Assembly (NCBI GenBank): GCA_026394395.1
Contig: JAPKYK010000001.1
Span: 1-64,000, forward strand
DNA: 64,000 nt
Direction of reading: 5' to 3'
DNA from: Methanomassiliicoccales archaeon
GTDB lineage: Archaea; Thermoplasmatota; Thermoplasmata; Methanomassiliicoccales; UBA472
In this document: in pieces, positions 25,446-33,963 of the stretch
Layout of the letters: the number at the start of each line of letters is the position of its first letter
Numbering within the stretch: the first letter of the stretch is position 1
The notes under the pieces: generated by a model
What the model was told of the DNA's origin: nothing
Database searches by the model: none
Seen by the model: only the letters and a program-made list of their open reading frames with translations
Made by a program: the position numbers and the translations under genes

Positions 25446-25754
25446 TCAGCCGAACAGAGCGGAGAGACCGGCGGCGGCCTCTTCCTCGGTAACAGCTGGC
25501 TCTTCCTTAGCTTCTTCCTTGGCCGGACCGGCCGCGGCGGCGTGAGCCGGGGCGGCGGCAGCGGCAGGTGCGACGGCAACCATCGCGGAGGCGATAGCCT
25601 CATCGATGTTGACACCCTCCAGGGAAGCGGTCAAGGCCTTTATCCTGGATGCATCCGGCTCAACACCGGCGCTCTTCAAGATAGCGGCGACCGCGTCCTC
25701 GGACACCTGCTTTCCAGCGGCGTGAAGGACCAAAGCGCTGTATATGTATTCCAT
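25446..25754 (-). CDS. rpl12: Ribosomal protein L12 (archaeal P1)
   Basis: The 102-aa stalk protein. It opens [22 protein letters not shown], carries the Ala-rich hinge and ends with the acidic tail [13 protein letters not shown] that recruits translation factors. It follows L10 by 12 nt in the L1-L10-L12 operon. Confidence 0.97.
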   Translation of the reverse strand: MEYIYSALVLHAAGKQVSEDAVAAILKSAGVEPDASRIKALTASLEGVNIDEAIASAMVAVAPAAAAAPAHAAAAGPAKEEAKEEPAVTEEEAAAGLSALFG

Positions 25755-25766
25755 TTCCTTACCTCC

Positions 25767-26762
25767 TCAATCGAACAAAGAGCTCAGGCCAGCAGCGGCT
25801 TCCTCCTCGCTGACCTTCTCTTCTTCCTTTTCATTCTTAGCCTCTACGGCCTTGGGTTCGTTCACCGGTTTGGCCGCGGGGACCGCAGCCATTCTGTTTT
25901 TGATTCTCTCGTCTTCCAAACCGATGATCGAAGCCAAAGTCATCATTTGCGCGTCCGCCTTCGCAAGGATGGCACCGATGCTGTCCTTGGTGGGGAACGC
26001 GCCAGCCACGCTCAAGGCCATCGCTTCGCGATAGGCCTTGGATAGCAAGGGCGTGACAGTCTGAGGCGTAACATAAGCTATAGACAAGCTCAAGCCTAGG
26101 GCATTCCTGGCGGCCACTCCCATCATGTTGGTGTAGTAGTCCGCCGGTATGTTCAGGACATCCTTCCCGTACAGCACGCCGCCCTCGAAGGCGGCGCGGA
26201 GGTCCATACCCACGATCATGGGCAAGATCTCCAGTTTGACCAGCACCTTGGCGACCTCGTCAGGGACCGGCTCGCCCTTGGGGACGAGGACCTTGTCCTT
26301 CTTGACGACGATCTTCCCGGACTCTATGGCCGCGGGGATGCCGGCTTTCTGCAGCTCTCCGATGATGGGGCCGGGCTTGAACGGGGTGTCCCCCGCCTTG
26401 ACCACGATGTCCTCCGGCGCAATATCTCCGGTCTTAGCCGGAGCCGGGGTCTTCGTGCCCTCCATCTGGCGGAAAAGCTTGAACGGGTTCTCGTCCGTGG
26501 TGACGATCGCGCACTGTCCGTCTATGAGCGGCCTCAGCTGCTCCAGGCCCGGCTTCTGCTTGGCTGCTTCGGTGATCGCCAGGTTCATCAAAGTGTTCCT
26601 GGTCATGTTCACCTCGGCCTTGCCGCGCAGATTGGCGCGCATGGAGATCATCTGGGCAGCGGGAATGCCGTGCAGATTGACTATGCCGACAGCATGACTG
26701 TGGACCATGAGGTCCACCAGCTCCTGCACCCTTTCCTTTTTCCAGCTCGCTACGTGTGCCAT
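25767..26762 (-). CDS. rpl10: Ribosomal protein L10 (archaeal P0)
   Basis: The 331-aa stalk base protein that binds 23S rRNA and several L12 dimers. N-terminal WKKERVQELVDLMVHSHAVGIVNLHGIPAAQM and the central GPIIGELQKAGIPAAIESGKIVV insert match archaeal L10. The C-terminal tail [19 protein letters not shown] is nearly the same as that of L12, as is usual. Spaced 13 nt after L1. Confidence 0.97.
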   Translation of the reverse strand: MAHVASWKKERVQELVDLMVHSHAVGIVNLHGIPAAQMISMRANLRGKAEVNMTRNTLMNLAITEAAKQKPGLEQLRPLIDGQCAIVTTDENPFKLFRQMEGTKTPAPAKTGDIAPEDIVVKAGDTPFKPGPIIGELQKAGIPAAIESGKIVVKKDKVLVPKGEPVPDEVAKVLVKLEILPMIVGMDLRAAFEGGVLYGKDVLNIPADYYTNMMGVAARNALGLSLSIAYVTPQTVTPLLSKAYREAMALSVAGAFPTKDSIGAILAKADAQMMTLASIIGLEDERIKNRMAAVPAAKPVNEPKAVEAKNEKEEEKVSEEEAAAGLSSLFD

Positions 26763-26775
26763 GTCTTGGACCTCC

Positions 26776-27414
26776 TCAAATCACCTTTTCGGAAGGTCCC
26801 ATAGTGGTCTTGACGAAAGCGGACCGGATGTTCAGGGTACCCTTTTCGAGCTTCAGTCCAATCCTCTTGAAGATCAGCTCGATGTTGTCAGCAATGTCCT
26901 CTGGGGTCATGTCCGTGGTCCCGACGACTGTGTGGAAGGTCATATTGTCCTTGCTTCTGATGGACACCGACTTGCGCAGGTTGTCTATCATGGGCTTGGG
27001 ATCCGCTCCCGGGGGGATGGGCTTGGGCATCTTGCCACGGGGACCCAGTACGATACCCAACCTCTTACCGATGGTGGGCATCAACGGGGCCTCCGCGATG
27101 AAATACTCGAACTCATTAGCCATCTTCTTAGCCTGTTTCTTGTCGTCAGCGATGGTGCCGAGCTCTTCCACGGACACAACCCTGTCGGCCACGTCCTTGG
27201 CTTTGATCAGCATTTCTCCGCTGCCGATGACACAGACCTTGATGAGCTTACCCCTTCCGTGAGGCAGAACTATGTCCTCCTGTATCCTGTTCTTTGGTAT
27301 GGACAGGTCCACATCCTTCAGGTTGATGGACAGGTCGACCGTTTGTTTAAAATTGCGCTTTGGAGAATGCTCCAAGGCTTTCTTAACGGCCGTAACAATT
27401 CCTTTTTCTGCCAA
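26776..27414 (-). CDS. rpl1: Ribosomal protein L1
   Basis: A 212-aa L1-stalk protein beginning at a TTG at 27414, with GGAGGG just upstream. Sequence VLPHGRGKLIKVCVIGSGEM and LGIVLGPRGKMPKPIPPG are diagnostic. L1 also represses its own mRNA in archaea, and a suitable leader hairpin lies at 27426-27462. Confidence 0.96.
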   Translation of the reverse strand: MAEKGIVTAVKKALEHSPKRNFKQTVDLSINLKDVDLSIPKNRIQEDIVLPHGRGKLIKVCVIGSGEMLIKAKDVADRVVSVEELGTIADDKKQAKKMANEFEYFIAEAPLMPTIGKRLGIVLGPRGKMPKPIPPGADPKPMIDNLRKSVSIRSKDNMTFHTVVGTTDMTPEDIADNIELIFKRIGLKLEKGTLNIRSAFVKTTMGPSEKVI

Positions 27415-27425
27415 TTCTATCCCTC

Positions 27426-27462
27426 CTGTAGTTCCAACGAGCCAATGAAGGCTCTCCTACAG
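27426..27462 (-). promoter_or_regulatory. Leader hairpin of the L1-L10-L12 mRNA; candidate L1 autoregulatory site
   Basis: On the minus strand CTGTAG pairs with CTACAG as the outer stem and GAGCC with GGCTC as the inner stem. The internal loop is asymmetric (2 nt on one side, 7 on the other), and the ribosome site GGAGGG follows at once. L1 recognises such a stem-asymmetric loop-stem in 23S rRNA and in L1 leaders of other archaea (established knowledge); binding here is inferred. Confidence 0.55.
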
Positions 27463-27488
27463 TTTGGTGAGACCCCCTAATTACCCTA

Positions 27489-27500
27489 CCATTTATAAAG
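27489..27500 (-). promoter_or_regulatory. TATA box of the L1-L10-L12 operon
   Basis: CTTTATAAATGG on the minus strand lies about 27 bp before the structured leader, so L1-L10-L12 has its own promoter separate from the L11 genes. Confidence 0.55.
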
Positions 27501-27546
27501 ATATCGTATTAAAAGTAGAAGGAAAATGTTTGCACTGGAAGAGGTT

Positions 27547-28026
27547 TCAGTCCTTAAGCTGGGCGGCCCACTTGTCGGCCTTGATCTCGGCCTGCATGTC
27601 CTTGGCTTCCTTGCCTTCCACGGTTATTCCGCAGGAGACGCAGGTACCAATGACCTCCAGGACCCGCGCCTTCACGTCAACGCCGGTGAGGGAGTCCTGC
27701 TTCATGTGGGCGACCTTGACCGCCTGCTTTATGGTGATGTTGCCGGCCTTGCCCACCTTGGGGGCGCCCGCGCCCTTCTCGATCCCCAGCTCTTTGAAGA
27801 GCAGGGCGGAGGTCGGGGGCGTTCCTACCTTTATCTCGAAGGTCTTGGTCTTCTGATCGATGATGACCTTGACCGGGACCTTCATGCCGACGAATCCTTT
27901 GGTCTTCTCGTTAATCGCGCCTACGACCTGAACGACGTTGATGCCGGTCGGGCCCAAGGCGGGTCCCAGCGGCGGACCGGGGGTGGCCTTTCCGCCATCC
28001 ACTAACACTTCGATAGTCTCTGACAT
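27547..28026 (-). CDS. rpl11: Ribosomal protein L11
   Basis: A 159-aa protein of the GTPase centre. GGKATPGPPLGPALGPTGINVVQVV and the KVGTPPTSALLFKELGIEKGAG segment are typical. It follows spt5 by 4 nt in the ftsZ-secE-spt5-rpl11 series. Confidence 0.97.
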   Translation of the reverse strand: MSETIEVLVDGGKATPGPPLGPALGPTGINVVQVVGAINEKTKGFVGMKVPVKVIIDQKTKTFEIKVGTPPTSALLFKELGIEKGAGAPKVGKAGNITIKQAVKVAHMKQDSLTGVDVKARVLEVIGTCVSCGITVEGKEAKDMQAEIKADKWAAQLKD

Positions 28027-28030
28027 ATTA

Positions 28031-28894
28031 TCATCTCTCCTTCTCGAGGACCCTCACGCTGTCCCCGCGGACGGTGACAGGGATGGGCACGGTGGCCTCG
28101 AAAAGCTCGACCGTGATCTCTTCCTTGCTCTCGTCTATCTTCTGCACCCTGGCCTTCTCGCCCTTGAACGGGCCGGCGACCAGTTCCACCACGTCGCCCA
28201 CGGATATACCGGAGACCAGGGGCTTGGGGGTCAGGAAATGCTCTATCTCCGTCAGCTTGGTCTCCCCCTCGACCAGCCCTTTCGCCTTCCGCACCCCCCG
28301 GCAGGTCTCCCTGACCAGGTCGGTGTTCATGGCCTCCATGAACACGTAGCCTTCCAGCTTTCCCGGCGCCAGCATGGCGAATATGCCCTTGTCGCCGCCG
28401 GTCTTGACCTTCCCGGCCACGCCGTCCACGACGGCCCTCTCATGTCCGATAGAGGTCTTGAGGATCAGAATGGACTGCATGGTGTTCGCGTAGAAGTCCA
28501 TGTTGCTGCACTCCACTCCCTCGGCGATGACCTTCATGTTGATCTTGACATCGTCATCCAGGCGCGCTCCGCGAGGGGCTTCCGCCTCTAAAGAGATCTC
28601 CTTGCCGCCCAATCCCTCCATGTTGAACTCCACGTCGGGCGGGGTGAGCTTGGCGCTCTCCCACAGCGTGTTGGAATTGGCGTTGATGCTGATGTCCCAC
28701 TCCGGAGAGTCCTCGCTGCCGTAATCGATGCCCAGGACGATCCTTACCTTGACCTTGCCCGCCTGCCGGAGCTTGAGGACCAGCTTCCAGACGGCCTTGC
28801 TGCCAGCGGTTACCCTCTGGGCCTTGTTCTCCCCCGACAGGGTCACAGGACCGTTCCCGCTCTGGGGGATTAGCGTTGATTCTTGACCGTTCAT
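28031..28894 (-). CDS. spt5: Transcription elongation factor Spt5 (NusG) with N-terminal extension
   Basis: A 287-aa protein, about twice the usual archaeal length. Residues 132-222 form the NGN domain that contacts RNA polymerase (SILILKTSIGHERAVVDGVA, GYVFMEAM). Residues 229-285 form the KOW domain (VGDVVELVAGPFKGEKARVQKID). Residues 1-131 are extra and look like a beta-sandwich (VTAGSKAVWKLVLKLRQ, SPEWDISI, ISLEAEAPRGA), similar in pattern to immunoglobulin-like folds. The ATG at 28894 is the first in frame. The extension may be a lineage trait. Confidence 0.92.
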   Translation of the reverse strand: MNGQESTLIPQSGNGPVTLSGENKAQRVTAGSKAVWKLVLKLRQAGKVKVRIVLGIDYGSEDSPEWDISINANSNTLWESAKLTPPDVEFNMEGLGGKEISLEAEAPRGARLDDDVKINMKVIAEGVECSNMDFYANTMQSILILKTSIGHERAVVDGVAGKVKTGGDKGIFAMLAPGKLEGYVFMEAMNTDLVRETCRGVRKAKGLVEGETKLTEIEHFLTPKPLVSGISVGDVVELVAGPFKGEKARVQKIDESKEEITVELFEATVPIPVTVRGDSVRVLEKER

Positions 28895-28918
28895 TTACAC
28901 AGCCCTCTTGAGTTAAAT

Positions 28919-29146
28919 TTACAGGCCGAGCATTCCTGGGACGTATCTAATTATGAGGTAGATGGCGAACCCCAGTCCGCCTATCAAGATCAGACCCAGG
29001 CCGGTGATCATCACCGTCTTGGAGTACTCCTCGTTAGTGGGCTTTCTGGCCATCTTCAGGACGCGGCCGTACTTGCCCTTACCGACTCTCTTGACGCGTT
29101 CCTCGATCCGCTTTTGGATTGCCCAAGATTTTTCGACAATGTCCAT
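28919..29146 (-). CDS. secE: Preprotein translocase subunit SecE (Sec61 gamma)
   Basis: A 75-aa protein with an amphipathic N-terminal helix, a conserved RKPTNEEYSK segment and one membrane helix (VMITGLGLILIGGLGFAIYLII). Position before spt5 and rpl11 is classical for archaea. Confidence 0.93.
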   Translation of the reverse strand: MDIVEKSWAIQKRIEERVKRVGKGKYGRVLKMARKPTNEEYSKTVMITGLGLILIGGLGFAIYLIIRYVPGMLGL

Positions 29147-29199
29147 TTACACGCACTCTTGGATTACGCCCTAATCCTTCCTTATAAATAATCCTTTCT

Positions 29200-30303
29200 T
29201 TACTTGATGAAGTCTACGGACATACCTTTGGGTATCATCGACTCCTTGGGCCCGAGTATGTACTTGGACTTGACGCCAGTGACCACGACCATGACCCTCA
29301 TCTTGTTCTCGAGGACCGGGTCCACGGAAGCGCCCCAGATTATCCTGGCATTGGGGTTGACCTTGGCCTGGATCATCTCGGCCACCTTCTCCGCTTCGCT
29401 GACCGTCATGTCCTCGCCGCCTATCACGTTCACCAGGACGCCGTTGGCGCCGCTGATGTCCACGTCGATCAGCGGGGAGTTGATCGCTTCGTTGATGGCC
29501 TGATCCACCTTATCGTCGCCCTCGCCCTGGCCCATGCCGATCATGGCCACGCCGCCACCCTTCATGATGGTCTTGAGGTCGTTGAAGTCCAGGTTGACGA
29601 GACCGGGGCGGGTTATGAGCTCCGTTATTCCCTTTATGGCCCGCATGAGCACTTCGTCCGCCACCTTGAAGGCGGCGTTGATGGAGTAGCGGGGGACCAG
29701 TTCCAACAGCTTGTCGTTGGGTATCACGATGACCGTGTCGGCGACGGAACGCAGGCGCTCCATGCCCCACTCCGCGTTCTCCGCGCGTATGGACCCCTCG
29801 GCCTTGAACGGCGAGGTGACGATGGCGATGGTCAGCGCCCCCATCTCCTTGGCCATCTGCGTGATGTAGGGCGCAGCGCCCGTACCAGTGCCTCCTCCCA
29901 GGCCGGCGGTGACGAAGACGATGTCAGCTCCCATGAGCACCTTGCGCAGGTCCTCCTCCGCCTCGCGCGTCGCCTCTTCTCCTACTTGGGGCAGCGCTCC
30001 GGCGCCGAGCCCCTTGGTGCTCCTGCGGCCTAGCAGGATCTTCTTGTGGGCCCGGGTTATCAGCAGGTGCTGGGCGTCGGTGTTCACGGCGTAGAGATCG
30101 GCGTCCTTGATGTCGCTGGCGTACAAGCGGTCGATAGTGTTCGAACCGCCGCCTCCGCAACCAATTATCTTGATGTTGGTCTTCAGGCTCAATAAGATCT
30201 TTTCCAGTTCCTCATCCTCGGCCGACTGAGCCTTGAACGAGGGCATGCTGGTGGCGTTCTCTGGACCGGCACGGGACATGGCATCGCTTATGAATGATTT
30301 CAT
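29200..30303 (-). CDS. ftsZ1: Cell division GTPase FtsZ, copy 1
   Basis: A 367-aa tubulin-like protein. The N-terminal [10 protein letters not shown] binds the nucleotide, the tubulin signature GGGTGTG lies at residues 136-142, and the T7 loop NLDFND at 237-242 completes the GTPase site of the next subunit. The C-terminus ends in VDFIK, a short tail shared with copy 2. It heads the secE-spt5-rpl11 series. The leader contains a hairpin (30315-30358) right before the ribosome site GAGG. Confidence 0.96.
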   Translation of the reverse strand: MKSFISDAMSRAGPENATSMPSFKAQSAEDEELEKILLSLKTNIKIIGCGGGGSNTIDRLYASDIKDADLYAVNTDAQHLLITRAHKKILLGRRSTKGLGAGALPQVGEEATREAEEDLRKVLMGADIVFVTAGLGGGTGTGAAPYITQMAKEMGALTIAIVTSPFKAEGSIRAENAEWGMERLRSVADTVIVIPNDKLLELVPRYSINAAFKVADEVLMRAIKGITELITRPGLVNLDFNDLKTIMKGGGVAMIGMGQGEGDDKVDQAINEAINSPLIDVDISGANGVLVNVIGGEDMTVSEAEKVAEMIQAKVNPNARIIWGASVDPVLENKMRVMVVVTGVKSKYILGPKESMIPKGMSVDFIK

Positions 30304-30314
30304 GGAGGGGCCTC

Positions 30315-30358
30315 AGACGAGCTCGCTGGCGGCACATGCCCTCGGCTATCGCTCGTCT
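30315..30358 (-). promoter_or_regulatory. 8-bp hairpin in the ftsZ1 leader
   Basis: AGACGAGC (30315-30322) pairs perfectly with GCTCGTCT (30351-30358) and closes a GC-rich loop. The stem ends a few bases before the ftsZ1 ribosome site. A TATA-like AAATATATTAAC on the minus strand lies at about 30382-30393. Translational control is possible. Confidence 0.4.
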
Positions 30359-30513
30359 AACAACGATGACGTAATGTAAATGTTAATATATTTCGGTGCC
30401 AACAGGCGATTAGAATAATATATTGTAAATAATTATCAATAGGTCAGGCAAATACTGGTAACCAATTTTTTTACATTTAATAATTCCAAAAGGAATATTT
30501 TATTTGTTTACTG

Positions 30514-30603
30514 TATATATAAATTGACATAAAGTAACATTTGATTTACAAAAAGTAAAGTTTAATATTCAAAATGTATTCAACTCTTTACATAAAGTGA
30601 TGT
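30514..30603 (+). promoter_or_regulatory. TATA box and four-site operator array of the XRE gene
   Basis: TATATATAAA lies at 30514-30523. Directly after it come dyads of the form TTTAC-N5-GTAAA at 30524, 30545 (perfect), 30566 (weak) and 30587, each starting 21 bp after the last. The array covers the expected transcription start and runs to the start codon at 30608. It is well placed for cooperative autorepression by the encoded helix-turn-helix protein. The rest of 30359-30513 is AT-rich with no gene; TTCCAAAAGGAA at 30484-30495 is a further palindrome. Confidence 0.6.
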
Positions 30604-30607
30604 ACGT

Positions 30608-30802
30608 ATGCAGAACCGGCTGCGGGTCTACCGCTCTATGACCAACTTGACGCAAAGGGAATTGGCGGAGAAGCTCGGCATCACCCGGCAGACGGTACTC
30701 GCCATCGAGAAGGAGAGGTATGATCCCTCGTTGGAGCTGACGTTCAAGATGGCCAGGTTCTTCAAGGTGGGCATCGAGGATATCTTCCTGTACGAAAAAT
30801 GA
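30608..30802 (+). CDS. Small XRE-family helix-turn-helix regulator
   Basis: A 64-aa protein made of a single Cro/CI-type domain: LTQRELAEKLGITRQTVLAIEKERYDPSLELTFKMARFF is the full five-helix pattern, followed by GIEDIFLYEK as in YozG-like regulators. It lies between two ftsZ genes on the opposite strand. Its own promoter carries the dyad array. Targets beyond its own gene cannot be told from the sequence. Confidence 0.88.
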   Translation: MQNRLRVYRSMTNLTQRELAEKLGITRQTVLAIEKERYDPSLELTFKMARFFKVGIEDIFLYEK

Positions 30803-30835
30803 GGATATGACGGGGGTCTCCCCCCGAAAATGATT

Positions 30836-31957
30836 TTACTTTATGAAGTCCAGGTCGGCCTTGCGCAGCTTGTCGGTGTCGTTCGGGGCACCGAGTATCT
30901 GCTTGGACTTGACCCCGGCCACCACGACCATCACCCGGATCTTCTTCTCCAATGTCTGGTCCACTGCCGCTCCCCAGATGATCCTGGCGCTGGGACTGAC
31001 CCTCCGCTGGACCTCCTCGGCGATGAACTCCGCGTCGCGGATGGTCATGTCAGGTCCGCCGATGACGTTGACCAGCACACCGTTCGCTCCGGTGATGTCC
31101 ACGTCCAGTAACGGTGAACTGAGGGCGTTCTCGATGGCCTCCTTGGCCCGGTCCTCGGCGTCCCCGTCGCTCTCGCCCAGCCCGATCATGGCCACCCCGG
31201 CGCCCTTCATTATGGTGCGCACGTCGTTAAAGTCCAAGTTCACCAATCCGGGTTTGGTTATCAGCTCGGTGATGCCCTTTATGGCCTTGGTCACGACGTC
31301 ATCGGCCACCTTGAAGGCCTGGTTCAGTCCCAGGCGAGGGTAGAGCTCGATGAGCTTGTCGTTGGGTATTACGATAACCGTGTCAGCAGCGTTGCGGAGG
31401 CGCTGCAGCCCCCACTCGGCGTTCTCCATGCGCAGGCGGCCCTCACCCTTGAACGGAAGGGTGGTGACGGCGATGGTCAGGGCGCCAACGTCCTTAGCGA
31501 TTCCGGCCACGACGGCCGCAGCCCCCGTGCCAGTGCCTCCTCCCATGCCCGCGGTGACGAACACCATGTGGGCGTCCATGGCAGCCTTCCTGATCTCCTC
31601 CTCGGCCTCCCTGGCGGCCTCCTCCCCGACCTGGGGCAAGGCTCCGGCGCCCAGTCCCCTGGTGCTCCTGCGGCCCAGCAGGATCTTGTGCTGAGCCCTG
31701 GCGGCCAGCAGATGCTGCGCGTCCGTGTTGACGGCGTAGGTCTCGACCCCGGCGATGTTCTCCTCCGAGATGCGGGAGATGGTGTTCGAACCACCGCCTC
31801 CCACGCCGAATATCTTGATATTGGTCTTTAGTTTCTGCAACAGCTCTATCAGTTCAGCATCGGTAGAATCCATCTGCTGATATCCGAAGTTGGGCGCTGC
31901 CTCCGTCTTAACTGGAGAGCCGTCCTTCGCTAGAGCTTCCTCAACAAGTGATCTCAT
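30836..31957 (-). CDS. ftsZ2: Cell division GTPase FtsZ, copy 2
   Basis: A 373-aa paralogue of copy 1, with the same [17 protein letters not shown] and NLDFND motifs and the same DFIK end. The first 37 residues differ from copy 1. Archaea with two FtsZ proteins use them in assembly and constriction; which copy does what here is unknown. It is transcribed towards the XRE gene and ends 33 bp from it. Confidence 0.95.
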   Translation of the reverse strand: MRSLVEEALAKDGSPVKTEAAPNFGYQQMDSTDAELIELLQKLKTNIKIFGVGGGGSNTISRISEENIAGVETYAVNTDAQHLLAARAQHKILLGRRSTRGLGAGALPQVGEEAAREAEEEIRKAAMDAHMVFVTAGMGGGTGTGAAAVVAGIAKDVGALTIAVTTLPFKGEGRLRMENAEWGLQRLRNAADTVIVIPNDKLIELYPRLGLNQAFKVADDVVTKAIKGITELITKPGLVNLDFNDVRTIMKGAGVAMIGLGESDGDAEDRAKEAIENALSSPLLDVDITGANGVLVNVIGGPDMTIRDAEFIAEEVQRRVSPSARIIWGAAVDQTLEKKIRVMVVVAGVKSKQILGAPNDTDKLRKADLDFIK

Positions 31958-32083
31958 CGTCCATCCCTTCCCTTGGTCAAAGCCTTCTAACAGATTCTGT
32001 TCCCATATGACATTTCTATTAAATATTCTTGCTCCCCAGAAGATTTAGGAAATGATAAGAGGGAGCCGGTTGATGTTATCATC

Positions 32084-32356
32084 ATGGTCTACCGCGTCTC
32101 GGTCATCTTCAAAGGCAAGGTCCAAGGGGTTTATTTCCGACAATACGCGCGACGGTGGGCCGAGATGCTGTCCATCAAGGGTTACGTGAAGAACATGCCG
32201 GACGGCAGCGTCCAAGCGGTCTTTGAGGGACAGCGCCAGGCAGTACAAGAGATCATTCGGAAGCTCAAGAACGAGCACCCCCAGGCCGAGGTAGCACAGA
32301 TGGAGATCAAGGTCGAGGAACCAGAAGGATTGGAAGGATTCGAGGTATTGCACTAG
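32084..32356 (+). CDS. acyP: Acylphosphatase
   Basis: A 90-aa enzyme that hydrolyses acyl phosphates. GKVQGVYFRQYARRWAEML provides the phosphate loop with its Arg, and GYVKNMPDGSVQAVFEG provides the catalytic Asn. Divergent from ftsZ2; the 3' end overlaps the convergent TatD-like gene by 4 nt. Confidence 0.95.
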   Translation: MVYRVSVIFKGKVQGVYFRQYARRWAEMLSIKGYVKNMPDGSVQAVFEGQRQAVQEIIRKLKNEHPQAEVAQMEIKVEEPEGLEGFEVLH

Positions 32357-33189
32357 AGCTCAATGCCGTAGACCTTCTCCGGATTCTCCTTATTGACCTT
32401 CCAGAGCACCGATTCATTCACGCCCTTCTCCACAAGCTGGCGCATGCGTTTCGGAACGGTAGTTATGGCCAGGACCGCCCCCGGCCGTTCCAGGTCGTCC
32501 ATGAAATCGGTCTCCAGCAGGAACCGGTCACCTTTCGCCAAAGCCTCCTGGACGTTCACCCTGGATGCCAGCACGGACGGGAAAAGCCCCCGGCCCTCCT
32601 CCGGCTTCACCAGCGGCCCGCAGTAGTGCTTCACCACCTTGTCGCGGGGCAGTCCGACCTTGTCTGCCATCCTTCCAAGGTCCTCCATGCTCTCCGGGGT
32701 GGCGCTCTCGGCATGTATCACCACAGGGCAAGAGCATTCCTTGGCCAGCCGCATCCCGTACGACAGGATGTCGTTGGAAGCGGCCATGATCTCCTCCGAC
32801 ACGGGGAAATGGGGGCGACCTATCTCGCCCAGACCAACGGCCAGACCCTCGCGGACCAGCTCGGCCGCGAGGTCCATCCCCCCCTTCATGACCTTCACCG
32901 CCTTATCCAAGGGCATGCTCTCGGCCAGCTCTATCAACTGCACTGGGTACGGACCGACGGTGACGAAGGCGGCCGCTCCCGCGGAACGGGCCTTCTCCGC
33001 CATCCTTAGCGTGATATCGTAGGCCTTCGAAAAATCCTCAGCGGTACGGATGGGCGCCTCTGAATATGGCATATGGCTGACGATCAGGTGCGTACCGCCG
33101 GCGTTCAAAAAATCCTTGACGGCCTCGACGTTCCTCCCTGTCGGTTGCAGATGGATGTGGTTGTCGAGGACCGGGAAAGCAAATCTCAC
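32353..33189 (-). CDS. TatD-related metal-dependent hydrolase
   Basis: A 278-aa amidohydrolase-fold protein. Metal ligands are seen in LDNHIHL (HxH), GLGEIG (Glu), VVIHAES (His), KHYCG (His) and LLETDFMDD (Asp). The order fits TatD-family deoxyribonucleases and relatives; the substrate is unknown. Its ATG overlaps the tbp stop (ATGA), giving a tbp-tatD transcript. Confidence 0.85.
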   Translation of the reverse strand: MRFAFPVLDNHIHLQPTGRNVEAVKDFLNAGGTHLIVSHMPYSEAPIRTAEDFSKAYDITLRMAEKARSAGAAAFVTVGPYPVQLIELAESMPLDKAVKVMKGGMDLAAELVREGLAVGLGEIGRPHFPVSEEIMAASNDILSYGMRLAKECSCPVVIHAESATPESMEDLGRMADKVGLPRDKVVKHYCGPLVKPEEGRGLFPSVLASRVNVQEALAKGDRFLLETDFMDDLERPGAVLAITTVPKRMRQLVEKGVNESVLWKVNKENPEKVYGIEL

Positions 33190-33734
33190 TTCAACAAGCC
33201 CGCGGCCTTCAGTTCCTCGGTGATCTTGTTGACCGCCGCATCAACATCCTCCACATGCTTGGCCCCGGTGCAGACCAGCTTGCCGGAACCGAAGAGCAGC
33301 ACGACCACCTTGGGCACGTCTATGCGGTAGACCAGGCCGGGGAACTGCTCCGGCTCGTACTCCACCCTCTCCAGGCCCAGAGAGATGGCGATGGCGTTAA
33401 GGTTGATCTCCTGGCCCAGATCGGACGAGGCTACGATGTTCTGCACGTCGATCTTCGGCTTGACCTTGATCTTGATGCCGGCCTTCTCGATCTGTTTGGC
33501 GACCTTGTTTATGGCGATCTCGACGTGAGGTAAGGACTTGGCGCCAGTGCATACCACCTTGCCGCTACGGAAGAGCAGCGTCGCGGTCTTGGGGTCCTTC
33601 AGCCGATAGATCAAGCCAGGAAACTGCTCTGGCTCGTACTCGGCGCCATCCAAGGCGAGGGCGATTGACGGAAGGTCAAGCTCTTCCCCGAGGGTAGTGG
33701 AAGCCACGACGTTCTCGATCTGTATCTTAGCCAT
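33186..33734 (-). CDS. tbp: TATA-box-binding protein
   Basis: A 182-aa saddle protein with two direct repeats: IENVVASTTLGEELDLPSIA with EPEQFPGLIYRLKDPKTATLLFRSGKVVCTGAK, and the matching second half IQNIVASSDLGQ... EPEQFPGLVYRIDVPK. A TATA-like CCTTTATAAACGG lies on the minus strand at about 33765-33777. Confidence 0.97.
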   Translation of the reverse strand: MAKIQIENVVASTTLGEELDLPSIALALDGAEYEPEQFPGLIYRLKDPKTATLLFRSGKVVCTGAKSLPHVEIAINKVAKQIEKAGIKIKVKPKIDVQNIVASSDLGQEINLNAIAISLGLERVEYEPEQFPGLVYRIDVPKVVVLLFGSGKLVCTGAKHVEDVDAAVNKITEELKAAGLLK

Positions 33735-33883
33735 ATAGTCACCTTTTCGAGGTTATTTATATACCCGTTTATAAAGGTTTTCGGTATTAGCTTATATTAG
33801 AAGGACTCAAGATCGAGTAAAAAAGACCTTAAAGAATCGGGCGAGCTGCTCCTTACGCCCCGGTCCTGGCCACCCGCCAACAT

Positions 33884-33942
33884 TTATATATCTTCAAGAT
33901 TATCATCTAATTGTCTGACAAATATACGATTTTTGTCGGACA
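33884..33942 (+). promoter_or_regulatory. TATA box and double TGTCNGACA operator before the RHH-ftsZ3 pair
   Basis: TTTATATATC lies at 33884-33893. Two nine-base palindromes follow, TGTCTGACA at 33912-33920 and TGTCGGACA at 33934-33942, with centres 22 bp apart. With the flanking AA/TT they also form an 11-bp inverted repeat (33912-33922 and 33932-33942, one mismatch). The first palindrome lies at the predicted transcription start. The adjoining gene encodes a protein with two RHH domains. The rest of 33735-33883 has only the tbp promoter region. Confidence 0.6.
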
Positions 33943-33963
33943 TTATATGGTCAGGGCACGGTC

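Noticed and set aside
25244-25615. Extension of the Orc1/Cdc6 frame into rpl12
   Set aside because: It is a shadow of rpl12 with Pro/Arg-rich sequence; GAGAAGG before the ATG at 25243 marks the real start.
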